A DNA stretch of 12,303 bases from Desulfobacteraceae bacterium (GCA_020349865.1 CP070700.1:4901814-4914116); one strand, 5' to 3'. Positions 1 to 6,061 are shown, numbered from the stretch's first letter. Translations and numbers: made by a program. The notes: generated from the sequence alone by a model not told the origin.

Positions 1-6
1 AAATTC

Positions 7-83
7 GATAACGTATTTATTCACTCGGGACTAAGTGTTGAGTGAGCAATTCCAAAGGTTAGACTCATAAAACATACGTTATC
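7..83. repeat. Inverted repeat with 10-bp perfect arms, upstream of the mutase gene
   Basis: GATAACGTAT at 7-16 is the exact reverse complement of ATACGTTATC at 74-83, with 57 bases between the arms. It lies in the 164-base non-coding leader before the mutase subunit and is followed directly by the element terminus at 85-107. It may be part of a small palindromic element whose left end is outside the window. No open reading frame is visible here. Confidence 0.4.
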
Positions 84-84
84 A

Positions 85-107
85 TATTTGCGAATCGAAA
101 CACTTAG
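85..107 (-). repeat. Isolated terminus of the repeat family found at 7246-7502 and 8585-8787
   Basis: The reverse complement of this stretch matches the left end of the 8585 repeat copy at 22 of 23 positions; its core is TTCGATTCGCAAATA. Only the terminus is recognisable. The neighbouring sequence (1-84) is not visibly like the body of the two full copies, so this is a solo end, a diverged copy, or a related element sharing the same terminal inverted repeat. Confidence 0.6.
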
Positions 108-164
108 CTTTAGCTTACTTTAGACATCTTAGGCACTTTAGCTCACTTTTAATCAGGGGAGGTT

Positions 165-569
165 ATGTTACATAAAAGGAAAACAAGGGTAATGGTGGCA
201 AAGCCCGGTCTTGACGGGCACGATAGGGGTGCCAGGATCATCGCCAGGGCGTATCGTGATGCTGGCTTTGAGGTTGTTTACACCGGACTTCATCAGGCTC
301 CCGAAGAAATTGTTGAAGCTGCGATACAGGAAGACGTTGACATGATAGGGCTTTCAAGTCTTGCCGGTGCACACAAGTACCTTTTCCCAAGGACCGTTGA
401 GCTGTTGCGAGAGAAAGGCGCTGACGATATTGTAGTCTGTGCGGGAGGAATTATTCCTGATGATGATATTCCGGTACTCAAGAAAATGGGAATCAAAGAG
501 ATTTTTACGCCTGGGACCTCACTGGATGAAATTGTTAAGTGGGTAGAGGAAAACGTAAAACCGAGGTAA
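165..569 (+). CDS. Methylmalonyl-CoA mutase-type B12-binding (small) subunit
   Basis: A 134-residue stand-alone cobalamin-binding subunit of an acyl-CoA mutase. It carries the base-off/His-on signature DxHxxG (Asp17, His19, Gly22), in which the histidine ligates cobalt. It also has the downstream SxL element (Ser64-Leu66) and a Gly-Gly pair (94-95) that contact the corrin nucleotide tail. In this family the subunit pairs with a separate TIM-barrel large subunit to rearrange (R)-methylmalonyl-CoA and succinyl-CoA, or a related acyl-CoA pair. No large subunit is present in the window, so substrate specificity cannot be read here. Start ATG165 has a strong GGGGAGG ribosome site at 156-162. The meaB gene follows 14 bases after the stop, which supports co-transcription and a role in propionate or branched-chain carbon flow. 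Confidence 0.9.
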   Translation: MLHKRKTRVMVAKPGLDGHDRGARIIARAYRDAGFEVVYTGLHQAPEEIVEAAIQEDVDMIGLSSLAGAHKYLFPRTVELLREKGADDIVVCAGGIIPDDDIPVLKKMGIKEIFTPGTSLDEIVKWVEENVKPR

Positions 570-583
570 GAGACGATAGCATT

Positions 584-1552
584 ATGGAAAGTGTGGTAGA
601 AAAGGTAAGAGCTGGCGATATCAGAACCGTGGCGCGCCTTATTCGTGACATAGATGATGGAATGCCCGAGGTTAGGGAAGTCTTAAAGGAACTATATCCT
701 TATACGGGAAAAGCATACGTCATTGGTATAACCGGGGCCCCTGGTGTGGGTAAAAGTACACTGGTTGACCAAATGTTGAACCACATAAGAAAACAGAAAA
801 AGACCGTGGGTGTCCTTGCCGTTGATCCCACAAGTCCGTTCAGTGGTGGGGCAATACTTGGGGATCGTGTCAGAATGCAGCGGCATAGCATGGATGAAGG
901 TGTTTTCATTCGCTCCCTGGCAACACGGGGTCATTTTGGAGGATTAACCCAGTCTACCCGAAGTGCAATTGACGTCCTGGACGCCATGGGCAAAGACTAT
1001 GTGCTCGTGGAAACCGTGGGGGTTGGCCAGGATGAAGTGGATGTTGTCAAAAGTGCGCACACTACGGTTATTGTTGTCATCCCCGGAATGGGCGATGATA
1101 TTCAGGCCATCAAGGCCGGGATTCTGGAAATTGGAGACATTTTTGTGATCAACAAGGCGGATCGGGAGGGTACGGACAAGACTCTCAGTGATCTGAGACT
1201 AATGATCGAAATGGATCAGAAGAAATATGAGGGGGGGCGATGGAAGCCTCCCATCCTTAAGGCCCAGGCCGTGTTTGATAAAGGGGTAGCGGAACTTTTA
1301 GAAGAAATCGAGAAACATGGCAACTATCTCAATAAGACATGCGGGGGCTTACATTTCAGGAAAAGAAAAGACAAGGTTCGCGAAGAACTGGCTGGGATGG
1401 TTAAAAGCAGGCTTATCGAGGACGTAATCAACAAACTCACCGAAACGGGCGAGTTTGATAAGGCTGTTGAGTCCATTGTGGAGGGCAAAATAGATCCTTA
1501 CACGGCCTGCGAAAACCTGGTTCTTCCAAAGTTAGGACTTTCCACTGGATAA
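584..1552 (+). CDS. meaB: MeaB/ArgK-family G-protein chaperone of methylmalonyl-CoA mutase
   Basis: A P-loop GTPase of the SIMIBI class that loads adenosylcobalamin onto B12-dependent acyl-CoA mutases and protects them. From ATG584 it has 322 residues, normal for the family. Visible motifs are Walker A GAPGVGKST (51-59), the MeaB/ArgK block around DPTSPFSGGAILGDR (81-95), the ETVGVGQDE switch region (about 143-151) and NKAD guanine specificity (190-193). A longer frame opens at GTG539, but it overlaps the end of the mutase subunit and adds 15 non-conserved residues. ATG584 lies just after that stop and gives the family length, although its GAGG at 563-566 is far upstream, so translation may be coupled. 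Adjacency to a B12 mutase subunit supports MeaB rather than an arginine-transport kinase, the older name for this family. Confidence 0.93.
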   Translation: MESVVEKVRAGDIRTVARLIRDIDDGMPEVREVLKELYPYTGKAYVIGITGAPGVGKSTLVDQMLNHIRKQKKTVGVLAVDPTSPFSGGAILGDRVRMQRHSMDEGVFIRSLATRGHFGGLTQSTRSAIDVLDAMGKDYVLVETVGVGQDEVDVVKSAHTTVIVVIPGMGDDIQAIKAGILEIGDIFVINKADREGTDKTLSDLRLMIEMDQKKYEGGRWKPPILKAQAVFDKGVAELLEEIEKHGNYLNKTCGGLHFRKRKDKVREELAGMVKSRLIEDVINKLTETGEFDKAVESIVEGKIDPYTACENLVLPKLGLSTG

Positions 1553-1611
1553 TTTCTTTACCATTAGCAGCCCCTTCAAACCGTAACTCACAAGTCGTAA
1601 CGAGAAATTCC

Positions 1612-1848
1612 ATGTCAGGCATTTTTTGGTGGATACGGCAGATTATTCTTACACTGACCGGCTGCTTTTTTCTTATTTTCGGAATTCATCTTCTGATAGC
1701 GGCCTACCAACTGAAACACCCCTCCTGGTTCATTATGACCTTTTTCGCTTCCAATCTGATAATTCTCATTAGCGCCGCACTTTTAATTGGCTTTATCTAC
1801 CGTATGATAAGGTCCTACAGAAATACAATGAGTAAAGATAAGGCATAA
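1612..1848 (+). CDS. Small two-helix membrane protein, unknown function
   Basis: A 78-residue protein that I do not recognise. It is strongly hydrophobic, with two probable transmembrane segments at about residues 9-31 and 40-64. A short polar turn containing Lys and His (35-36) separates them, and a basic C-terminal tail (RMIRSYRNTMSKDK) suggests a cytoplasmic C-terminus. No catalytic motif or cleavable signal peptide is evident. It starts at ATG1612, 59 bases after meaB on the same strand, with only a weak purine stretch (AACGAG) as ribosome site. Co-transcription with meaB is possible. The hydrophobic pattern and clean ATG-to-stop frame favour a real gene over chance. Confidence 0.6.
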   Translation: MSGIFWWIRQIILTLTGCFFLIFGIHLLIAAYQLKHPSWFIMTFFASNLIILISAALLIGFIYRMIRSYRNTMSKDKA

Positions 1849-1856
1849 TATGAGGA

Positions 1857-1870
1857 TATTACCGGTAATA
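1857..1870. other. Perfect 14-bp palindrome TATTACCGGTAATA
   Basis: A fully self-complementary 14-mer that begins nine bases after the stop codon of the small membrane protein. It could be a dimeric regulator site or a chance palindrome. Nothing else ties it to a function. Confidence 0.3.
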
Positions 1871-1909
1871 GTTAAAGTTAATTATTATGGATAAGTGCCT
1901 AAGGTTGAT

Positions 1910-2337
1910 GGAACTGGAAACTTGAAACCCGAAATTAGGGGACGCAGTGAAAGAAATCTATGAGCTGGATGTATACAGATTGGCCGAAGGGCTCTCGGAT
2001 TTGATCTGGTATGCTTTTGATGAATGGCGCAGAAAAGTTCAACAGACCACTGGTTATCAGATTATTCGATCGGCTGATGGAATAGCTGCGAATCTTGCGG
2101 AGGGTTATGGACGATTTACTCCTGCTGACAGAAAGTTGTTTTACCGTTATGCAAGGGGATCATTTGAAGAGACCAAAGCTTGACTCCGTAAGCTCATTCG
2201 TAGAAAAGTTATCGGAAACGAAGAAGTTCATAAGTATGCAGAAATTATTGATGAACTTGGCCCTAAGCTGAATGCATTAATCAGGAGCACAAGAAAAGGA
2301 TCATAGCGCAATAATCCAGTTTCGAGTTTCCAGTTTC
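1910..2337 (+). mobile_element. Inverted-repeat-bounded intervening-sequence-like element carrying a four-helix-bundle gene
   Basis: The left arm AACTGGAAACTTGAAAC (1912-1928) and right arm GTTTCGAGTTTCCAGTT (2319-2335) are complementary at 16 of 17 positions, and the exception is a G-U pair in RNA. Two further pairs extend it to 1910-1928 / 2319-2337, a 19-pair RNA stem enclosing the whole gene. Four-helix-bundle proteins of this family were first known from intervening sequences in bacterial 23S rRNA, where a terminal stem also encloses the reading frame. This copy lies between protein genes. No target-site duplication is obvious. Confidence 0.65.
1947..2306 (+). pseudogene. Four-helix-bundle protein (23S rRNA intervening-sequence family), interrupted by an in-frame TGA
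   Basis: The frame opens at GTG1947 behind an AGGGG ribosome site (1937-1941) and reads 78 residues to TGA at 2181-2183. The same frame then runs on for 40 more codons to TAG at 2304-2306, giving about 118 residues in total, the usual family length. The family core is clear: RSADGIAANLAEGYGR (about 32-47) and ARGSFEETKA (69-78). The continuation (LRKLIRRKVIGNEEV...) supplies the last helix and the end of the third. Many relatives have Trp after SxxETK-x, so the TGA most simply reflects a TGG-to-TGA change. Family members form helical bundles that pentamerise in retroelement-associated relatives; the role of isolated copies is unknown. Alternatives are a sequencing error, readthrough, or a working truncated product. 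Trp is coded by TGG in the neighbouring genes, so a changed genetic code is unlikely. Confidence 0.72.
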
Positions 2338-2422
2338 TCGTTGTTGACGCGACAATAATTCCCTGTAAATCGAACGATGATCTAAATCAAAAGTATTATT
2401 TAAACCCGATAGGAGGACATCA

Positions 2423-2971
2423 ATGCCACGCAAAAAACAACCACAGCCCCTGGGGAAGAAGCTCATGAGGCTAAGGAAACAGAAACAACTGACGCTCAAG
2501 AATCTGGCCAACGAGACAGGCTTAACCACAACCTACATCTCACAGGTGGAAAAGGGTGAAGTGATGCCCCCGGTCGCCGTTATTCTCAGGCTTTCAAGAG
2601 CCCTTGAAATAGATTCAAGCCTTCTCTTAACACAAGAGAAGAAGCAGGCAAGCAAAAAGTCGGCCGAAGACTTTCAAAAGAGAACAGAGAATTATTCTTA
2701 CGAAACTCTGACTCCGGAAGCGAGGCATAAACATCTCAAGGCTTTCAAGGTTTTTGTCGATCCCAAGTCGGAACACAAGCCTGTCACCTACCAGCACCTC
2801 GGTGAAGAATTCCAATATGTGCTTAATGGAAAGATTGAGGTTATGGTCGGAGACAACAAGAATATCCTCGGGCCTGGTGATTGCTTGCATTTTAATTCTT
2901 CTATTGTCCATAAACTACGAAATATCGGTTCTGAAAAAGCGGAGCTTTTAGTAGTGCTTTATACGCCTTAG
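2423..2971 (+). CDS. XRE-family helix-turn-helix regulator with C-terminal cupin domain
   Basis: A 182-residue cytoplasmic transcription factor. Residues about 10-65 form an HTH_3/XRE DNA-binding domain, with the recognition region around LANETGLTTTYISQVEKGEV. A Lys-rich linker (about 72-92) leads to a cupin_2 beta-barrel (about 108-180) with the HxxEEFxYVLxG-like pattern at QHLGEEFQYVLNGK and the GPGDCLHFNSSIVHKLRN strand pair. Members of this architecture sense a small metabolite through the cupin and often control nearby amino-acid, polyamine or acyl-CoA genes. The ligand cannot be predicted here. ATG2423 follows an ideal TAGGAGG site (2411-2417). The acyl-CoA dehydrogenase 108 bases downstream on the same strand is a candidate target, by position only. 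Confidence 0.88.
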   Translation: MPRKKQPQPLGKKLMRLRKQKQLTLKNLANETGLTTTYISQVEKGEVMPPVAVILRLSRALEIDSSLLLTQEKKQASKKSAEDFQKRTENYSYETLTPEARHKHLKAFKVFVDPKSEHKPVTYQHLGEEFQYVLNGKIEVMVGDNKNILGPGDCLHFNSSIVHKLRNIGSEKAELLVVLYTP

Positions 2972-2976
2972 TTTCG

Positions 2977-3008
2977 ATCTGGAAACGGCCCCTTTTCGCA
3001 ATCTCTGC
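2977..3008 (+). repeat. Diverged partial copy of the left end of the 5757-5938 element
   Basis: Aligned without gaps to 5765-5796, 25 of 32 bases match and all seven differences are transitions. The shared end is CAATCTCTGC. It lies just after the XRE gene stop. No matching right end is seen before the acyl-CoA dehydrogenase gene, so this would be a decayed or solo terminus. The short length leaves room for coincidence. Confidence 0.35.
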
Positions 3009-3079
3009 TTCAATCGGCGGGATTGCTTGTTCGGCATTCGTGATGGATTGGAAGATGACTTTGGAAAAGAGGATTGAGA

Positions 3080-4222
3080 ATGGCCTACCAGCTCACTGAA
3101 GAACAGAGGATGATTCGGGCAATGGTAAGAGAGTTTGCCAGAGAGGTCCTTTTGCCTACCGCTGCCGAGAGAGACAGAACTAAAGAATTCCCGGCAGAAA
3201 ATCTCAAGAAGATGGGCGAACTCGGCCTTATGGGCATGAATGTGCCCCCCGAATTCAATGGGGCAGGAGTGGATAGTGTCAGCTATTCTCTGGCCTTGCA
3301 GGAGGTTAGTTATACCTGCGCCTCCACGGCCGTAGTCATGTCGGTTCACAACTCAGTGGCCTGCGGTCCGGTTTATCTCTATGGCTCAGAATATCTGAAA
3401 GAAACCTATTTAAAGCCTCTTGCAACAGGAAAAAAGATAGGATCGTTTGCCCTAACAGAACCAAGTGCCGGTTCTGATCCCGCAAGCCAGAAGACAAAAG
3501 CAGTAAAAGACGGGGATAGCTATGTTATAAATGGAACAAAGATGTTCATTACAAGTGGCAAGAATTCAGATCTGACGGTAGTAACTGCTTACACCGATAG
3601 GGAAAAGAAACACCGAGGAATCAGTGCCTTTGTTATTGAAAAAGGAACGCCGGGTTTTTTTGTGGGCAAAGAGGAAGACAAAATGGGGCTTCGGGCCTCC
3701 GATACAGTAGAATTGATCTTTGAGGACTGCCGCATACCATCAAAAAACCTCCTTGGCCAGGAAGGGGACGGTTTTGTCATTGCAATGGCCTCTCTTGATG
3801 GCGGGAGAATTGGTATTGCCTCCCAGTCCGTAGGTCTTGCCCAGGCCTGCCTGGACGCGGCTGTGAGTTATGCAAAAGAGCGGATCCAGTTTAACAAACC
3901 TATTGCCAAATTTCAGGGAATCCGGTGGATGATCGCTGATATGGCCACTCAAATTGAGGCAGCCAGGCTATTGACATTCAACGCTGCTGCCATGAAGGAC
4001 CGGGGAGAAAATTTTTCCGCTGCGGCGTCCATGGCAAAGGTCTTTGCCTCTGAAATGGCCAACAAGGTAGCCTACCAGGCGCTTCAAATTCATGGCGGGT
4101 ACGGCTACATGAAGGAATTTCCCGTTGAAAGACACTACAGGGATGTAAGGGTTTTCACCATTTACGAAGGAACTTCAGAAATCCAGCGAAAAGTGATTGC
4201 AAACCACATCATTGGAAAATAG
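3080..4222 (+). CDS. Acyl-CoA dehydrogenase (FAD-dependent)
   Basis: A 380-residue flavoenzyme that introduces the alpha-beta double bond into acyl-CoA and passes electrons to electron-transfer flavoprotein. The three family domains are complete: the N-terminal helical domain (1-120), the middle beta domain with FALTEPSAGSD (123-133) and GTKMFITSG, and the C-terminal helical domain ending in the YEGTSEIQ motif. Glu363 in that motif sits at the usual catalytic-base position of short-chain and butyryl-CoA dehydrogenases. Length and motifs fit the short/branched-chain group, but chain length cannot be read reliably. ATG3080 has GAGGA at 3069-3073; the upstream TTG3074 would remove this spacing and add two residues. 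A mutase/MeaB pair lies upstream and an XRE-cupin gene directly before it, consistent with acyl-CoA oxidation feeding methylmalonyl-CoA. A MITE-like element abuts its stop codon. Confidence 0.93.
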   Translation: MAYQLTEEQRMIRAMVREFAREVLLPTAAERDRTKEFPAENLKKMGELGLMGMNVPPEFNGAGVDSVSYSLALQEVSYTCASTAVVMSVHNSVACGPVYLYGSEYLKETYLKPLATGKKIGSFALTEPSAGSDPASQKTKAVKDGDSYVINGTKMFITSGKNSDLTVVTAYTDREKKHRGISAFVIEKGTPGFFVGKEEDKMGLRASDTVELIFEDCRIPSKNLLGQEGDGFVIAMASLDGGRIGIASQSVGLAQACLDAAVSYAKERIQFNKPIAKFQGIRWMIADMATQIEAARLLTFNAAAMKDRGENFSAAASMAKVFASEMANKVAYQALQIHGGYGYMKEFPVERHYRDVRVFTIYEGTSEIQRKVIANHIIGK

Positions 4223-4315
4223 CTATTACGTAACAGTTTAGCTGTTAAAAAAATCATCATTTGACTATCTCCCTTTTTGCACTATTTTCAAACAGCTAAA
4301 CTGTTACGCTATTAC
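4222..4315. mobile_element. 78-bp MITE-like element with 17-bp perfect terminal inverted repeats and 8-bp flanking direct repeat
   Basis: The terminal repeats GTAACAGTTTAGCTGTT (4230-4246) and AACAGCTAAACTGTTAC (4291-4307) are perfect reverse complements around a 44-base AT-rich centre. GCTATTAC occurs immediately outside both ends (4222-4229 and 4308-4315), as expected for an 8-bp target-site duplication. The left duplicate overlaps the last base of the acyl-CoA dehydrogenase TAG, so insertion would have preserved the stop. There is no coding capacity, so any movement would need a transposase supplied elsewhere. Each arm is itself semi-palindromic (AACAG-N5-CTGTT). It could serve as a weak hairpin, but no T-run follows, so it is not a standard terminator. 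Confidence 0.65.
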
Positions 4316-4352
4316 CAAATTTCCATGAGCCCTGTGTTACAAATGATACAGA

Positions 4353-5258
4353 ATGAAAAATGTTTTTTATTGCTACCATGAAATTATTCCCAAATTTTCT
4401 GACTTTCAGGAGAGTCTAAACAATCCTTTTCCCACCTACCTGAGGATCAACCCCCTTAAGGTGGGAACAGATTCGGTAGTAGAATCATTAAAAAGGAAGG
4501 GTGTTCACCTTAAAAAAGCCTGTGATAATTATGACACCCTGTATTGTGCGCCATGCTTGAATTATCCGGGAAATTTGATCGAGTACTTTTTGGGGCATAT
4601 CCATCCCCAGGCCCTCACCTCCTGTCTAGCTTCCATGGCCCTTTACCCGCGAAAAAACTCTTATGTCCTTGATATGTGTGCTGCTCCTGGCGGAAAGACC
4701 TCCCATTTGGCCCAACTTATGAATAACACAGGGTTAATCGTCGCCAACGAGCTTTATCCGAGCAGACACATTCCCCTTGGACATACTCTTGACAGACTGG
4801 GCGTTCTTAACACCGTTATTACCAGCTACCAGGCACAGGAATTTCCCCTGAAACAAAGCTTCGACTACATTCTGGCGGATGTTCCCTGTTCAGGGGAGGG
4901 GAGGTTCAGGAGAATAAAAAAAAGCAGCACATATCGGGAGACCGGTGGAAAGGCCAAACTTCCTGATTTGCAGAAAAAGATCATACTTAGGGGTTTTGAT
5001 CTCCTTAAAGAAAATGGTCAAATGGTTTATGCCACATGTACCTATAATCCCGAAGAGAATGAATCAGTGGTTAATTATTTATTGCAAAACCGGCATGCCC
5101 AAGTGCTGCCTTTAGATGTGGGATTCGATTTTGAGGCAGCTATACTTAAATGGAGAGATGAAAAATATGATAACCAGCTTAAAAAGGCTGCCAGATTTTA
5201 CCCGCACCGCATCAATTCAGTGGGATTCTTCATGGCCCGAATTGGTAAAAGACCATGA
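4353..5258 (+). CDS. RsmF/NSUN-type RNA (cytosine-5) methyltransferase, catalytic domain
   Basis: A 301-residue S-adenosylmethionine-dependent RNA methyltransferase of the NOL1/NOP2/Sun family, which makes 5-methylcytosine in rRNA or tRNA. Visible motifs are the SAM-binding DMCAAPGGKTSH (107-118), DVPCSGEG (176-183) with the release cysteine Cys179, and ATCTYNPEENE (227-237) with the nucleophile Cys229. A short N-terminal RNA-binding part (about 1-90) precedes the Rossmann fold. The protein ends shortly after the GFFMARI strand that closes the domain. In E. coli RsmF the chain continues into a PUA-like tail; here that tail is in the overlapping next frame. ATG4353 has no good ribosome site (GATACAGA upstream), so translation may be weak. 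Specificity (RsmF against RsmB-like or tRNA) cannot be fixed from sequence. Confidence 0.88.
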   Translation: MKNVFYCYHEIIPKFSDFQESLNNPFPTYLRINPLKVGTDSVVESLKRKGVHLKKACDNYDTLYCAPCLNYPGNLIEYFLGHIHPQALTSCLASMALYPRKNSYVLDMCAAPGGKTSHLAQLMNNTGLIVANELYPSRHIPLGHTLDRLGVLNTVITSYQAQEFPLKQSFDYILADVPCSGEGRFRRIKKSSTYRETGGKAKLPDLQKKIILRGFDLLKENGQMVYATCTYNPEENESVVNYLLQNRHAQVLPLDVGFDFEAAILKWRDEKYDNQLKKAARFYPHRINSVGFFMARIGKRP

Positions 5259-5745
5259 ACGCCATCAGCTTTTTTCGTATCTGGAAGAAAGATTTGGAAT
5301 TCCAGAGCCTATTTTTGACGATTATCTGATGTTTAGGAGGAAAAAGAGCTGGCTGATTTTCAAAAACGTGCCCCATATCGCGTCTGCTTCACAGCTTAAG
5401 ATATCAAAAGTGGGTATGAAGGCGTTTCAGAGGATAGGCGCCTTTGTAAAACCCGCCACAAGGATGATACAGAATTTCGGGCATACAGCAACAAAGGCCA
5501 GGTTTGAGATAAATGAAGAACAGTTGTTGAGACTCTTGGCCGGCCAGCATATTCCAGTCGAATTCGACTTTGATGATGGTTATGTAATTCTTGACTTCAG
5601 ACAGCGATGGATTCTGGGTCTTGGGCTTTTTGTTAATGGTAAGGTCCGGTCACAAATCCCCAGAAAAGAACTAAGAGAAATCATGGTGAAAGAGATACCC
5701 GAGGCCCCTGATAAGGACTACGGTGAACGATTATCAGTGAACTAA
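5242..5745 (+). CDS. PUA-like RNA-binding domain of the RsmF family, separate overlapping frame
   Basis: About 167 residues from TTG5242, in the +1 frame relative to the methyltransferase it overlaps. The open frame extends back to ATG5116, but that part lies wholly within methyltransferase coding sequence and looks like its shadow. The C-terminal part (FEINEEQLLRLLAGQ, then GYVILDFRQRWILGLG, then GKVRSQIPRKELRE) resembles the RsmF C-terminal PUA-like domain, with the pattern FELxxEEA..G..VLVTxxxxPLGxGK..G.LKNxxPREL. Combined length with the preceding gene is about 468 residues, close to E. coli RsmF (479). No convincing start with a ribosome site exists. The domain may therefore be made by translational coupling, by +1 frameshifting near 5245-5252, or not at all if the gene is frameshifted. 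It would bind the RNA substrate for the catalytic domain. Confidence 0.68.
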   Translation: MVKDHERHQLFSYLEERFGIPEPIFDDYLMFRRKKSWLIFKNVPHIASASQLKISKVGMKAFQRIGAFVKPATRMIQNFGHTATKARFEINEEQLLRLLAGQHIPVEFDFDDGYVILDFRQRWILGLGLFVNGKVRSQIPRKELREIMVKEIPEAPDKDYGERLSVN

Positions 5746-5756
5746 TCCAATGATTG

Positions 5757-5938
5757 CAGTGTCCATCCAGAAATGGCTCTTTTCCACAATCTCTGCGCGT
5801 GCCCTGTAGAATGCGAAGCCTATTCCTCCGGGGTCAGATTCGGATTTTAATCCTCGAAATACTTTAATGTATTCCTTTGGTTAAAATTTTCATCTTCCTT
5901 GACCTTGCGAAAACTATCTCATTTCTGGATGAACACTG
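5757..5938. mobile_element. 182-bp palindromic non-autonomous element
   Basis: The terminal arms 5757-5775 and 5920-5938 are reverse complements at 18 of 19 positions (left end begins CAGTGTCCATCCAG, right end closes CTGGATGAACACTG). Inside is a nested hairpin: ATTTTAA (5844-5850) plus CC pair with GG plus TTAAAAT (5879-5887), enclosing AATAC (5858-5862) with GTATT (5869-5873). There is no reading frame and no clear flanking duplication. It fills most of the 316-base gap between the PUA-like gene and the GntR regulator and ends 14 bases before the -35 box. A diverged relative of its left end is at 2977-3008. Confidence 0.55.
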
Positions 5939-5952
5939 ACCTATAATTGTTA

Positions 5953-5981
5953 TTGACAGATCAAAATAAAGTTAGTATAAT
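5953..5981 (+). promoter_or_regulatory. Consensus sigma70 promoter for the GntR-family gene
   Basis: TTGACA (5953-5958) and TATAAT (5976-5981) are both exact consensus boxes separated by exactly 17 bases. The expected transcription start is near 5988, leaving a leader of about 74 bases to ATG6062. A perfect consensus this strong usually needs a repressor, and a palindrome covers the -10 box. Confidence 0.85.
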
Positions 5982-5991
5982 TATATACTAA
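5972..5991. promoter_or_regulatory. Palindromic operator over the -10 box, probably bound by the adjacent GntR protein
   Basis: TTAGTATA (5972-5979) and TATACTAA (5984-5991) are perfect inverted repeats spaced by ATTA. They cover the TATAAT box and the start point. GntR/HutC-type operators commonly contain GTxTA..TAxAC half-sites, and GTATA/TATAC fits. The position implies repression by promoter occlusion and probable autoregulation. Binding is inferred, not shown. Confidence 0.65.
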
Positions 5992-6061
5992 TAAATTCCA
6001 TTGACTCGAAGCTTTTTTGGTGAGATGGAGTGTTGGAATAATAGAGTAATGGTAAAACGCT

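Noticed and set aside
539..583. GTG539 as the MeaB start, giving a 15-residue N-terminal extension
   Set aside because: It overlaps the mutase subunit, adds unconserved residues and lacks a ribosome site. ATG584 gives normal family length.
1947..2306. TGA recoded as tryptophan by an alternative genetic code
   Set aside because: All other genes use TGG for Trp and have no internal TGA. Only this one element-borne gene is interrupted.
3074..3079. TTG3074 as the acyl-CoA dehydrogenase start
   Set aside because: GAGGA at 3069-3073 would touch the TTG, while it is correctly spaced for ATG3080.
2948..3349. A 133-residue minus-strand open frame across the XRE-acyl-CoA dehydrogenase gap
   Set aside because: About two thirds is antisense to the acyl-CoA dehydrogenase. 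It has no recognisable domain.
4229..4308. The 18-bp inverted repeat after the acyl-CoA dehydrogenase as a rho-independent terminator
   Set aside because: The loop is 44 bases and no T-run follows the right arm. The flanking duplication fits a mobile element better.
5116..5241. ATG5116 as the start of the PUA-like protein
   Set aside because: This stretch lies entirely inside methyltransferase coding sequence, and its translation shows no family similarity. The PUA-like region begins after the overlap.
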